This document shows, in pieces, positions 10,301-18,427 of a stretch of DNA of 64,000 nt. Position 1 is the stretch's first letter. The number at the start of each line of letters is the position of its first letter. The notes below the pieces were generated by a model. That model saw nothing but the letters and a program-made list of their open reading frames with translations. It had not been told where the DNA came from and made no database searches. The position numbers were made by a program, and so were the translations under genes. Source of the stretch: Tannerellaceae bacterium (GTDB lineage: Bacteria; Bacteroidota; Bacteroidia; Bacteroidales; Tannerellaceae); the NCBI GenBank assembly GCA_031255855.1, contig JAIRRS010000057.1:1-64000 (forward strand). The letters are read 5' to 3'.

Positions 10301-11976
10301 TGCGCCTGATGGTCTTTCAGCGATGCCGTCAGGTTGATTCCGGACACTTCCGTCGCGCCGTAGCAAACACTGTCGATACGTCCTTTTACATCCGTCCAAG
10401 TCTCATCTGCAAAGATATCCGTCCCGGTTCCTTCCGCCATTATTTCCGCAGAAATCCACATCATCGAGTCTAGCGGCATAAAGTGGACTGGCTCCAGGCT
10501 ATCGATCTTCAAATGTGCCTGGTAAGACGCTTGTGCCATATGATAACAAGCATCTGCGTGGATACGGGCTTTGTCTTCTGTCAGCAACAACTTGGTTTTC
10601 ACCTGCCGGTCATGTAATTCTACACTCCCCGAAAGCGCCAGGCTCGGAGGGATGCTAAACCTGTTTTGCTGTTCATCGGGCAACATCGTCAATGCAAAGT
10701 TCATATTCCGGGGGGATGCTTGCAAACGAATATCCGCCGAACGACGGACACTATCCGTCACATGCCCGGCCTTACCCGATGCGTTTACAACGAAAGCGCC
10801 GGGCAATTCGGCCTTCAACTGGCGAAGATTCAGTTCCGACAGGTTGCCGCCTACATGGGCAACCACATTCACCGGTGTGTTCGGATAGTCGCGGACAAAC
10901 CCGGCAGGCAGCCCGCTCACAAACGTAAACAGGTCTTTTTTACCCAGTGAAGCCGTCAGCAGCGCGTGCATATTTCCCTTAGAGTCTTCATCCGGCACGC
11001 TCCAGGGCATGCTGCCCAACAGACGTATTTCCGATTCGGATGTCGTTAAAATAAGTTCTGGGATATACACAGCGAGGGTATCGCTGTGTATATCTCCTTT
11101 TAATGAGGTAATAGTCAGCCCCGAACGCTCTTTTGCCGAAAACTCTTTTATCCCGGCGTTTATCTCTTTATCCTGATAAAGGATAGATTCTATCGCGATA
11201 TGCAGTTGGTCAAGGGCGATATGCAGAGGGTCCAATCCCTGGGAGGGGGCATTTCCGTCACCATCATAGTGTATATCCGTTTCGGACAGGGAAAACCGTT
11301 GTGCCATATAGCGCGATATGCCCAAATCAACCACTCCCTCCGACAGCCCGGCCTCTCCTATATAAGTTCTTAAACGGAGCGAATCGTTCTCCATAGGCAT
11401 TTGCAAGGCAATGCAAATGTGTTCCAATGAGATTCTTTCCAGGTTCAACACCCAATGAAGGGGCATTGATGTGGTGGTATCGGATTGCGCCACAGTGTCT
11501 ATCAAAAGGGTAAAGGCCGCGTCGGATAGTTTCAGGTGGTTCAATGTCGCTTTTTCATCAGTGAGGCTGATATGGTCGGCTTGCGCGTACAAGTTGCCCA
11601 ACGTCCCTTTTATCGCCATCCCTTCAATAAAGCTGCCGGTATTAACACGCGCGTCCGTTACGCTAAGCTTGTCTACAGAAACTATTTTGCTCATCAAAGG
11701 GAGTGGGTTCACGCGGACAGATAGGTCTTGCAAAACAAGTAATGTGTCTGTAGGGGGCGACACTACACAAACACCGCTTACAGACACATCCAATGGAAAA
11801 GAAAGCCGTATCCGCTCCACGCCGATATCCATCCCGGATACTACACTGGCATAACGGGTTGCTTTCTGCAATACATAGTTTTGAACAGGGGGTATGTACA
11901 AAAGGATTGAGACTACCGCGATCAGCAATATCGGGATGAATAATACAATCCCAATCCATTTCAAGCAAATCCTCAT
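7336..11976 (-). CDS. tamB: TamB, translocation and assembly module inner-membrane protein
   Basis: A 1546-residue AsmA/TamB-type protein. It has an N-terminal membrane anchor (GIVLFIPILLIAVVSILLYI, about residues 9-28), a very long beta-rich periplasmic region, and the C-terminal TamB (DUF490) domain containing GGDLSFQYTPQGDMVLNGRY and SKQAVALMVTGSYLYGGG. The C-terminus ends in a charged tail rich in E, Q and K. TamB-like proteins form a hydrophobic groove bridging the envelope. The partner TamL is encoded immediately downstream with overlapping ends. The upstream neighbour is a plug-only TonB-receptor-like gene whose stop lies 25 bp before this start, so YkvA-like protein, plug protein, TamB and TamL are probably one operon. 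Confidence 0.92.
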   Translation of the reverse strand: MRICLKWIGIVLFIPILLIAVVSILLYIPPVQNYVLQKATRYASVVSGMDIGVERIRLSFPLDVSVSGVCVVSPPTDTLLVLQDLSVRVNPLPLMSKIVSVDKLSVTDARVNTGSFIEGMAIKGTLGNLYAQADHISLTDEKATLNHLKLSDAAFTLLIDTVAQSDTTTSMPLHWVLNLERISLEHICIALQMPMENDSLRLRTYIGEAGLSEGVVDLGISRYMAQRFSLSETDIHYDGDGNAPSQGLDPLHIALDQLHIAIESILYQDKEINAGIKEFSAKERSGLTITSLKGDIHSDTLAVYIPELILTTSESEIRLLGSMPWSVPDEDSKGNMHALLTASLGKKDLFTFVSGLPAGFVRDYPNTPVNVVAHVGGNLSELNLRQLKAELPGAFVVNASGKAGHVTDSVRRSADIRLQASPRNMNFALTMLPDEQQNRFSIPPSLALSGSVELHDRQVKTKLLLTEDKARIHADACYHMAQASYQAHLKIDSLEPVHFMPLDSMMWISAEIMAEGTGTDIFADETWTDVKGRIDSVCYGATEVSGINLTASLKDHQAQLELSSAHPAMNLDVTLEGSIYKEEVKATLIADIGSIDLYALRLMDTPLSTSLQLFGQAESDWQKTHRADLTIGNWEIRTDSQSYRPKMLALLARTDQDTTRISLHAGDLGIVLTGNAELTGITDKVRIIANEISAQLQQDSTIDIAALRPSFPDMNLVVTAGNDNPIYNLFQQSYMGFSSLRLEASTSPEDGLLMDAHIYTLHHDAFKIDTIQASIRTDSAGLLYRADVYKNRYRQQPPFTAHINGAVQYKYADAYLLYKNDKDSVGLSMGVRVVKDSVGLLVHFFPEEQIIAFNKFTLNPNNYIRFRNMKEIDANVRFSGLKNASLWLHTVDTEEGYPELHAELSQIDLGVVSGGFPQIPAMAGIFSADVRYAPTDEAFLVVLDAYADNLFFRDGRIGELMLNGVYLPLDDGSHQVDAHLSRDEQETATVTAVYRPDDTVNNLDGHVDITALPLSMLSPFVPDNMATLSGMLNSRLLVSGSTSAPKVNGYLQLDSSAVFVNSANSEFRISHDTIKIKNSIMTFNNYTVYAANRNPLTLGGDIDFSNLSRMMADMRLTAGSLQLLDTRRTPESVVYGKVLVDLSATLKGPLDALAVRGDIHLLGGTNATYVLTDSPLAVEDRLDGLVTFTSFADTVFRMRPRQAPLPLGGVDMLMVLHIDPIVRLRVDLTPDQSNYAEVTGGGDLSFQYTPQGDMVLNGRYMFDEGLLNYKLPVIPLKEFHIAQGSYIRWDGEVANPLIHVKATERMRVSAKTVGETSSRMVYFNVGLQINDRLENMQPKFIISAEDGAIENDLASMGTEERSKQAVALMVTGSYLYGGGSGGMNLDVNSALNSFLSSEINNIAGGALKSVDLSFGMDTYEQDGNTKRDFSFQFARRFYNDRIRVVVGGRVSTGGNTQEKESFLDNVSVEYRLDRAGSTNVKLFHDRNYISVLEGEITETGAGVVFRRKMKKLRELFDFRRKKVKPVEEGENERQAIENEQQASDDE

Positions 11977-12001
11977 GTGTTTACAATTATCTTAACCTTT
12001 T

Positions 12002-12676
12002 TTAATTGCGGGTCGTGATAATTAGTGCTCCGTTGGTTCCTCTTGCTCCATACTGGCTTGCGTCTTTTAATGCTTCAATCCGTTCGATATCTTTCACATG
12101 GAATGTACTTAAAAGGCTCGCGTCTCCAGGTACTCCGTTGACTATTATCAGGGCGCTGTTTCCCGAATTTAGCGAATTTACGCCTCCACGCATCCGGACA
12201 GTCCCTCCGACTATAGTCACTCCGTTCAAACGTCTCAACAGGCAATTAATATCCTGACACCCGCTTTTTTCAATCTCACTTTTATTCATAACGCTTGAAC
12301 TAAGCATTTTGTTCCGTTCGCGAGCGAGAATTTCTTGCATTTCCGGTGTAGTTGCCAACCGGTAGTCTGCTTCAAATGCTGTCTTGGTAAGGTCTATTGT
12401 GAGGTAATTATATCCTTTTACCGGTATCTGGACTTCTCTTTCGTTTTCTTTTATCACAAGATAAAGCGTATCGTTTAAATTTGCTTCAGGAATGATAAAC
12501 ATCCCCTTCCGGTTTGTTCTCACCGTGATAGGTTCTTCGCTGCCCAGGGTTACCCGGTGATTTTTCACCGGCTTGTTTTTTGCATCATGTAAAACGCCAA
12601 TCAAGGTATCGCCTTGCGACACCGCCGTCTCTCCGCATGCCAGAAGGACAAGTGTGAATAAAGTAATTGCTCTCAT
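12002..12676 (-). CDS. Barrel-less TonB-dependent-receptor plug lipoprotein with carboxypeptidase-regulatory-like domain
   Basis: A 224-residue exported protein. The signal sequence holds a possible lipobox (TLVLLAC, Cys14); cleavage after AVSQ by signal peptidase I is the alternative. Residues about 22-95 form a CarboxypepD_reg-like beta domain (LIGVLHDAKNKPVKNHRVTL). Residues about 130-224 are a TonB receptor plug: RMRGGVNSLNSGNSALIIVN, GDASLLSTFHVKDIERIEAL, then KDASQYGARGTNGALIITTR. The protein stops exactly where a SusC-type receptor would begin its barrel. The next gene (tamB) starts 25 bp later, so no degraded barrel remains. Two cysteines (SGCQDINCLL) sit at the plug entrance. The function is unknown; its place beside tamB/tamL suggests an outer-membrane role (inference). 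Confidence 0.8.
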   Translation of the reverse strand: MRAITLFTLVLLACGETAVSQGDTLIGVLHDAKNKPVKNHRVTLGSEEPITVRTNRKGMFIIPEANLNDTLYLVIKENEREVQIPVKGYNYLTIDLTKTAFEADYRLATTPEMQEILARERNKMLSSSVMNKSEIEKSGCQDINCLLRRLNGVTIVGGTVRMRGGVNSLNSGNSALIIVNGVPGDASLLSTFHVKDIERIEALKDASQYGARGTNGALIITTRN

Positions 12677-12688
12677 GGTCTTTCATAT

Positions 12689-13078
12689 TTAGAATAATTC
12701 AAATTCCGATTCGTCAACCTCGCCGAAAAGGTTCTTCACCTGCTGTTTCGACTTCTCCTTTATTTCCGGTGTTACATGCGTATATACTTTCCTGACAACA
12801 AAAATCAAAGCCAACAAATCGTCTGTATATCCCAAAAACGGAATCGCGTCCAGTATAAAATCAAAAGGAAAGATAAAATAACCCAAAGCTCCTAAAATAA
12901 CCATCTTATCCTTTGTTGGAAACCGGTCGTCCAACAGCGTGTAATACAACAGGTACACGGCATACACCACCTTTATGCCCGCTTTCTTGGCCACCCTAAG
13001 CAGTTTATCCTTTAACTTCTCGTTTGAATAATGCCTGCTATATTTTACAAGCTGTTTTTCGTCTTGGATATTTTCCAT
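12689..13078 (-). CDS. YkvA family (DUF1232) membrane protein
   Basis: A 129-residue protein with the DUF1232 signature: ALGYFIFPFDFILDAIPFLG followed by YTDDLLALIFVVRKV. These are two hydrophobic helices around a P-x-D-x(3)-D-x-x-P core. The N-terminal third is charged (ENIQDEKQLVKYSRHYSNEK) and likely cytosolic. No biochemical role is established for this family. It is 12 bp upstream of the plug lipoprotein gene and likely starts the operon that ends with tamB-tamL. Confidence 0.85.
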   Translation of the reverse strand: MENIQDEKQLVKYSRHYSNEKLKDKLLRVAKKAGIKVVYAVYLLYYTLLDDRFPTKDKMVILGALGYFIFPFDFILDAIPFLGYTDDLLALIFVVRKVYTHVTPEIKEKSKQQVKNLFGEVDESEFELF

Positions 13079-13156
13079 TTTGCTCGGCTTATTACTCCCG
13101 GATTAAACAAGTTTATATAAAGACCTGATAATAGACTGCTACCCTGCGGCTGGCAA

Positions 13157-13190
13157 TATGTTTTAAAACATACGCGATGGAATACATCGC
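13157..13190. terminator. Palindrome and small hairpin after the meaB operon
   Basis: A 16-bp perfect palindrome (TATGTTTTAAAACATA, 13157-13172) lies next to a hairpin with arms GCGATG (13174-13179) and CATCGC (13185-13190) around a 5-nt loop. Both lie in the gap between the meaB stop (13204) and the YkvA start (13078). Read leftwards, the hairpin precedes a T-containing stretch, so a weak terminator is plausible. An operator for the YkvA-tam operon is the alternative. Confidence 0.35.
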
Positions 13191-13203
13191 TACAACGGGT
13201 TTG

Positions 13204-14304
13204 TTAAACGTTCTTTGAAATATTTCCAAGGAACAAATCCATCATTTGCTTAGCGGCGACAAATGAACTTATCTCATTATTCAAAACTTGCTGCTCGGCT
13301 TCTTTCAATCTGTCCACCACTGCGGGGGTATGATAAAACGTATCACGCAACGTATCGTTGATGCTTTCATACATCCAGTATTTAGATTGATCGTTTCGTT
13401 TTAAATCAAAATACCCGCTATTTTTCGTAAAAGCGATATACTCGTCAATCATCTTCCAAATCTCCACAACACCCAGCTTATAATAGCCCGAATAGGTTAA
13501 GACCTGCGGCGTCCATCCCGATTCCGGGAGCGGAAACAAATGCAAAGCATTGCGAAACTGATTGGCGGCCAGCTTGGCCTTGTCAACATTGTCGCCATCC
13601 GCCTTGTTTATAATGATTCCGTCAGCCATCTCCATAATACCCCGCTTAATACCCTGGAGCTCGTCTCCCGTTCCCGCCAATTGAATCAGCAGGAAAAAAT
13701 CAACCATCGAATGTACAGCCGTTTCGCTCTGGCCCACCCCCACAGTTTCTACAAAGATGGTATCAAACCCGGCCGCTTCACACAACACAATCGTTTCCCG
13801 TGTCCTGCGGGCTACTCCTCCCAACGAACCTGCCGACGGGGAAGGACGTATAAAGGCGTTCTTCTCGCGCGACAATTCTTCCATACGGGTCTTATCCCCA
13901 AGTATACTTCCTTTGGAACGCTCGCTGCTGGGGTCTATTGCCAACACAGCCAGCCGATGTCCTTGCTCAATCATATAAATGCCAAAAGCGTCAATCGACG
14001 TGCTCTTCCCTGCTCCGGGCACACCTGTTATGCCCACACGAACAGACCTTCCCGCGTGTGGAAGGCATTTCTCTATTACCTCCTGGGCAATTTGCTGGTG
14101 CTCATACTTGGAACTTTCCACCAAAGTAACCGCCTGGCTCAACGTCGTAATATCACCTTTCAGGATTCCCTCTACAAACTCAGACGGAGAGTATTCTTTG
14201 CGCTGAAGCCTCTTGGTCAGGTAAGGATTCACCGTAGGCACGCCGGAAATACCCTTGTTTACTTTCAAACCTCTGTACAACTCATCGTTTTCAGGATGTT
14301 CCAT
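13204..14304 (-). CDS. meaB: Methylmalonyl-CoA mutase-associated GTPase MeaB (ArgK family)
   Basis: A 366-residue G3E-family GTPase. The Walker A motif is GVPGAGKS at residues 94-101. Further motifs are AVLAIDPSSERSKGSILGDK, which is highly conserved in MeaB, ETVGVGQSE (switch region) and IIINKADGDN (NKxD-type base recognition). MeaB protects adenosylcobalamin-dependent methylmalonyl-CoA mutase and gates cofactor loading. The mutase genes are not in this window. It is followed leftwards by the tam operon after a 125-bp gap and preceded by two DUF1573 genes 27 bp and more upstream, with which it may be co-transcribed. Confidence 0.95.
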   Translation of the reverse strand: MEHPENDELYRGLKVNKGISGVPTVNPYLTKRLQRKEYSPSEFVEGILKGDITTLSQAVTLVESSKYEHQQIAQEVIEKCLPHAGRSVRVGITGVPGAGKSTSIDAFGIYMIEQGHRLAVLAIDPSSERSKGSILGDKTRMEELSREKNAFIRPSPSAGSLGGVARRTRETIVLCEAAGFDTIFVETVGVGQSETAVHSMVDFFLLIQLAGTGDELQGIKRGIMEMADGIIINKADGDNVDKAKLAANQFRNALHLFPLPESGWTPQVLTYSGYYKLGVVEIWKMIDEYIAFTKNSGYFDLKRNDQSKYWMYESINDTLRDTFYHTPAVVDRLKEAEQQVLNNEISSFVAAKQMMDLFLGNISKNV

Positions 14305-14331
14305 TATAAATTTGCAAAAATATCGTTCGAA

Positions 14332-15465
14332 TTATTTCTCAGCCATCACTTTTATCAGCCGCACAGGGCCACCCGGATCATTACACACAATGGTGATGAA
14401 TGCCTCCAGCTTCGCTTTGATTTCCTTGGGCTTAACACTCACTTTATACTCTGCTGTTGCCCCGGGCTTAAGCTCTTTCTTACCACCCGAAACATCCACA
14501 AGCTCATTTTCGCTGGTCACGCTGTAAATAAGCAACGTCGATTTGCCCGTATTCGTAATTGTAAAACTTTCCGACTCCTTTCCACCCATTCCGATAAACG
14601 AAATAATACCTCCACTCTTCTCCGGCAATTTGCCAAAATCAAGCAAGGTTAGCGAAAACTGCGCAACCGGAGCCTTCGCTTTTTCCGAAGCAGACAACCG
14701 CGTGAAATTATCAATCACATTGGTAGCCATGGTTATTTCTCCTTCTACTGGTTTTTTCACGCCTTCGGTAGCCACCTCCAACGGCAAGCTACACATAATA
14801 CGCCCCATCCGCTTAGCCTTATCCGTGTCGAAAACAATCGTTATCTCCCCGTTCTCACCCGCCGCCAACGTATCCGGTCTGATTTGCGCCTTAATATAAG
14901 GAGGCATCTTGCCAAAACTCACCTCAATCAGCCCCTCGCCTTCATTCCTGACAAGGATCTTCTCTTCAACAAATTCCCCCGGACGAACCCCATTATGAAT
15001 AATCGACTTCGTTTGCAGTTTTAAATCCCCTATACTATACGGATAAATCACGGAAGGCTGCGTAGCCACAGCGGGCTTCGGTTGGACATACCCCTTCACA
15101 TACAGCAACGCCCGGTTATTCTTGGCATTACTAAAAACAGCGATACTCTTATGAAATGGTCCCGGACGCCCCTTCGGATTATAACTCACAGTCACTTCAC
15201 CCGTCTTTCCCGGCGCCACCGGCTCCTTCGTCCAATCCGGATGCGCACATCCACACGACGCAGTCACACGCGTAATCACCAAGGCCTCCGTCCCCGTATT
15301 TTTTATACTGAATACATGCGTCGCCAAACCATCAGCTTCGCCAATATTGCCAAAGTCATGCGTCGACTTATCAACACGAATCTCCGCGTTATCCTGACCA
15401 ACTGCATACCCTGCAACTAGCAGGAAAAAACTCAACAAAAATATAAACAGCCTACATCTCAACAT
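14332..15465 (-). CDS. Secreted multi-domain DUF1573 protein
   Basis: A 377-residue exported protein with a strong signal peptide (FIFLLSFFLLVAGYAVGQ). It consists of about three Ig/MSP-like beta-sandwich units. The first carries the DUF1573 signature (HDFGNIGEADGLATHVFSIK, then VTASCGCAHPDWTKEPVAPG). The later units (about 130-240 and 250-377) keep the pattern of an LLDFGKL strand followed by an ITNTGKS turn. Function is unknown; such ASH/DUF1573 modules are common in secreted Bacteroidota proteins. The first domain closely resembles the single-domain protein encoded 17 bp upstream, so the pair arose by duplication. Likely co-transcribed with meaB. Confidence 0.85.
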   Translation of the reverse strand: MLRCRLFIFLLSFFLLVAGYAVGQDNAEIRVDKSTHDFGNIGEADGLATHVFSIKNTGTEALVITRVTASCGCAHPDWTKEPVAPGKTGEVTVSYNPKGRPGPFHKSIAVFSNAKNNRALLYVKGYVQPKPAVATQPSVIYPYSIGDLKLQTKSIIHNGVRPGEFVEEKILVRNEGEGLIEVSFGKMPPYIKAQIRPDTLAAGENGEITIVFDTDKAKRMGRIMCSLPLEVATEGVKKPVEGEITMATNVIDNFTRLSASEKAKAPVAQFSLTLLDFGKLPEKSGGIISFIGMGGKESESFTITNTGKSTLLIYSVTSENELVDVSGGKKELKPGATAEYKVSVKPKEIKAKLEAFITIVCNDPGGPVRLIKVMAEK

Positions 15466-15482
15466 TCTCCCGGAAAGTTCTT

Positions 15483-15860
15483 TTAAATAACATTCCCGCG
15501 GATTGTTATAGCATAGCTACCCCGCTTGCCGTTACTATAAATAGATACAGTCTTTGCAAACGGCCCCGGACGATTCTTCGGGTTAAACGTAACCTTCACT
15601 TCACCCGTCTTTCCCGGCGCAATCGGCTCCTTTGTCCAGTCTGGAGACGTACATCCGCAAGAAGCGATCACACGTGTCACCACCAACGGCATATCACCCT
15701 CATTCTTTATCGTAAAAGTGTGAGTCACATCACCTTCAGCCTCCTTAATATCACCAAAGTCAAAAGAACTCTCAGTCACAATAATAGAAGCGCCCTCTTG
15801 TGCCAGTGCCGAACCGGTAGCAAGCAAGATAACCATAAATACGAAAATAATCTGTTTCAT
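15483..15860 (-). CDS. Secreted single-domain DUF1573 protein
   Basis: A 125-residue protein starting at the ATG at 15860, chosen because it opens a normal signal peptide (MKQIIFVFMVILLATGSALA). The longer frame back to 15935 would put hydrophilic residues ahead of it and pass through the promoter box. The mature part is one DUF1573 domain: SSFDFGDIKEAEGDVTHTFT, ASCGCTSPDWTKEPIAPGKT and NPKNRPGPFAKTVSIYSNG. The CGC motif and the PDWTKEP block are shared with the next gene. A TAACTTTG -7 box lies 32 bp upstream of the start. No function is known. Confidence 0.87.
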   Translation of the reverse strand: MKQIIFVFMVILLATGSALAQEGASIIVTESSFDFGDIKEAEGDVTHTFTIKNEGDMPLVVTRVIASCGCTSPDWTKEPIAPGKTGEVKVTFNPKNRPGPFAKTVSIYSNGKRGSYAITIRGNVI

Positions 15861-15892
15861 CGTCTTACTATTAATTAAGTATTCTGTAAACG

Positions 15893-15900
15893 CAAAGTTA
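15893..15900 (-). promoter_or_regulatory. Bacteroidota -7 promoter box for the DUF1573-meaB operon
   Basis: On the minus strand 15900-15893 reads TAACTTTG, matching TAnnTTTG. It sits 32 bp before the ATG at 15860, giving a leader of about 25-28 nt. No convincing TTTG -33 element was seen. Confidence 0.5.
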
Positions 15901-15984
15901 ATAATAATCTTCAATAAACGCCCAATGATTACCAAACACTTTTAATACAATTTTCAGGTTTACTATCCCGCGCACCCTCTTGGA

Positions 15985-18405
15985 TCAGAACAGCAGGAAC
16001 AGTTCGTCTTCTTCCTTCATATCTATGGATAGTATCCTGCCGACAACGGGCAGCGACAATGGCTTTTGATTCAACTTCAAACTAAGGTTGCCTGATGATT
16101 CAGGCAACTGGATATTAAACCTTCCCGCAACCGGAGTCCGTAGCCTTGCTTCCACCAACTGCCCCTTTTCCCATTGGGCGGATACGACGCCTCCGCCCCG
16201 CACCTTCAATCCCCGGAAACTACCCCTTTTCCACGAAGAAGGAAGAGCCGGAAGCAATTCGATAGTCCCTGTCTGGCTCTGTACAAGCATCTCGGCAATA
16301 CCAGCGGTTGCCCCGAAGTTTCCGTCAATCTGGAAAGGCGGATGAGCGCAAAACAGATTGGGATATGTTCCCCCGCCGCGAGACATGTTGACGCTTGATT
16401 CTCCGGTAGGCGTTAGCAAATCACCCAGCAATTTGAAGGCATGGTCGCCATCATGCAAACGCGCCCAAAAGTTTATTTTCCAAGCCATTGACCAACCAGT
16501 ACTTTCGTCGCCCCTGGTCTCCAACGATTTGCGGGCGGCTTCGGCCAAGGCGGGCGTCTTCCCCACCGAGATTTCATCACCCGGATACAATCCATACAAA
16601 TGGGATACATGCCGATGATGTGGTTCCGCTTCCTCAAAAGGTTCCAACCACTCCATGATTCGCCCGTCTTTTCCGATAGTCGTGGGCATTAAACGGGAGC
16701 GTTTGCCTCCCAGTTCTTCAGCAAATCCGGAATCCCTCCCTAATATTAAAGCGGCTTCTATCGTGTTGGTGAATAGTTCGCGTATGATTTGGTTATCCAT
16801 CGTGGAACCGGCACATACATAGACATTCTTGCCATTCAATCTGAACGCGTTTTCCGGCGAAGTCGTGGGAGCCGTAACCAAATAATTGCTTCGGGGGTCT
16901 TCCTCCAGCATATCAACAAAGAAAAGAGATGCTCCTTTCATAACCGGATAAACACTTTCCAAATACCGTCTGTCTAATGTGTACCGGTAATGCTGATACA
17001 AATGAGCGCACAACCAGGCAGCCGAAGTGTTCGTGGCTCCCCAGGAAGGATGCTCGCCGGGCGCCGTAAACTCCCATACATTTCCTAAAATATGGGTCAC
17101 CCATCCGCGGGCATTATAAAACACACGGGCTGTTTGTTCTCCGCTGGCCACTTGTTGTTTTGTCCATTCAACCAACGGAAGGTGCAGTTCCGGTAAATTC
17201 GTCACCTCCGCGGGCCACAAGTTCATCTGCAAATTGATATTCAAATGATAATCGCCATTCCAGGGTGTCTGAATCGAATTTGCCCAAAGCCCCTGCAAAT
17301 TAGGAGGAAGCAGCCCCGGACGGGTAGACGATATCAACAAATACCGCCCGAACTGGAAATACAAGGATATCAAGCCTGGGTCGTTCTGATCTTTCCGGAA
17401 AGCTGCCAACCGTTCATTTATCGGCAAGCCAATCCTGTCGGATGTCCCCAAGTCAAGGCTGACCCGGTTGAACAACTCTTGGTAAGCAATGGTATGTTCG
17501 CGTTTCAATGTTGAATAATCTTTCTGTTCAGACGCCGATAAAAGAGACATTACTTTTGATTCTGTGTCTTCCCTGAAATAATCGGTTGCCATACTCACCA
17601 ACAAGAGCGCTTCGGAAGCATCCGAGACGGAAAGCGTGGTATCGCTTCTTGTGATTTTCCCTCCTTTCGGCAAAACCACGCGGGTACACGCCATGTAACA
17701 GACACCGTTGCCGTCTGTCCCGTTATTGAGTTGCCCCTTTATGATTAAATCATTCCCTTGTGTCGAAACTTCACAACGTTCCGGGCGGTTGATCCCTACA
17801 GTGAAATTAATTGATTTATCAACGTCAGCCGTTAATAGTATCACACCCAAATCGCCGGAAAAAGAAGTAAATGCTTCCCGTTTATATTTGACTTGTTCTT
17901 TCGTGAATGAAACAGAAGCGGTAGCTTCATCCAATTTCAGTTCGCGTCTATAAGAAGAAACGGCGTGCCCCGCAGTGGCATACGTATACTCTAATGTGAG
18001 GTTTCCCAAGAGTTGATAACAACCATAAGGCACATTTGCCCCCGCTCCAAGACCGCTTCCTGCTCCCTTGCAGACAAAAGTCCGATACATCAGTTCCTGG
18101 GCTTCATCATTACGTCCCTGAAACAGTAAACGTTTGATATTTGGCAACGCGTACACGGCATACGGATTGTCCGTATCCTGCTTGCCGCCCGACCACATGG
18201 AGATTTCGTTCAATACAATTGTTTCTTTCTCAACCCCGCCGTCGGGCATCATTCCCAAACGCCCGTTTCCTAACGGGAAAGTCTCCTCCCAAACGGAGGC
18301 CGGGGAAGTGAAAAAGTAAGCTAATGAAGAGCCTTGCCTCAATTCAGGCATCCCGCAGCCTGCCAACAAAGCAAATACCGGCAAAAAGTACCTGATGATT
18401 CTCAT
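15985..18405 (-). CDS. Glycoside hydrolase family 95 enzyme (alpha-L-fucosidase-like)
   Basis: An 806-residue lipoprotein (lipobox FALLAGC, Cys17). GH95 features in order: N-terminal beta domain (WEETFPLGNGRLGMMPDGGV, LNEISMWSGGKQDTDN), the (alpha/alpha)6 barrel with NGDYHLNINLQMNLWPAEV holding the asparagine pair that helps activate water in this family, then HPSWGATNTSAAW, PTTSPENAF, and EEAEPHHRHVSHLYGLYPGD, followed by TRGDESTGWSMAWKINFWAR. GH95 enzymes release alpha-1,2-L-fucose or related alpha-L-galactose by inversion. Length is normal for the family. It follows the ABC exporter gene by 22 bp in the same direction, which is unusual company for a fucosidase and may simply be a shared transcript. 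Confidence 0.92.
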   Translation of the reverse strand: MRIIRYFLPVFALLAGCGMPELRQGSSLAYFFTSPASVWEETFPLGNGRLGMMPDGGVEKETIVLNEISMWSGGKQDTDNPYAVYALPNIKRLLFQGRNDEAQELMYRTFVCKGAGSGLGAGANVPYGCYQLLGNLTLEYTYATAGHAVSSYRRELKLDEATASVSFTKEQVKYKREAFTSFSGDLGVILLTADVDKSINFTVGINRPERCEVSTQGNDLIIKGQLNNGTDGNGVCYMACTRVVLPKGGKITRSDTTLSVSDASEALLLVSMATDYFREDTESKVMSLLSASEQKDYSTLKREHTIAYQELFNRVSLDLGTSDRIGLPINERLAAFRKDQNDPGLISLYFQFGRYLLISSTRPGLLPPNLQGLWANSIQTPWNGDYHLNINLQMNLWPAEVTNLPELHLPLVEWTKQQVASGEQTARVFYNARGWVTHILGNVWEFTAPGEHPSWGATNTSAAWLCAHLYQHYRYTLDRRYLESVYPVMKGASLFFVDMLEEDPRSNYLVTAPTTSPENAFRLNGKNVYVCAGSTMDNQIIRELFTNTIEAALILGRDSGFAEELGGKRSRLMPTTIGKDGRIMEWLEPFEEAEPHHRHVSHLYGLYPGDEISVGKTPALAEAARKSLETRGDESTGWSMAWKINFWARLHDGDHAFKLLGDLLTPTGESSVNMSRGGGTYPNLFCAHPPFQIDGNFGATAGIAEMLVQSQTGTIELLPALPSSWKRGSFRGLKVRGGGVVSAQWEKGQLVEARLRTPVAGRFNIQLPESSGNLSLKLNQKPLSLPVVGRILSIDMKEEDELFLLF

Positions 18406-18427
18406 ACGCGACTGTTATTTTCATGTT

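Noticed and set aside
12002..12676. Pseudogene of a SusC receptor
   Set aside because: The frame is intact with a natural stop at the domain boundary, and the next gene follows after 25 bp without any barrel remnant.
13540..14652. 370-codon rightward open frame
   Set aside because: It lies opposite meaB and the DUF1573 gene, both with clear family motifs; its own translation shows no recognisable domain.
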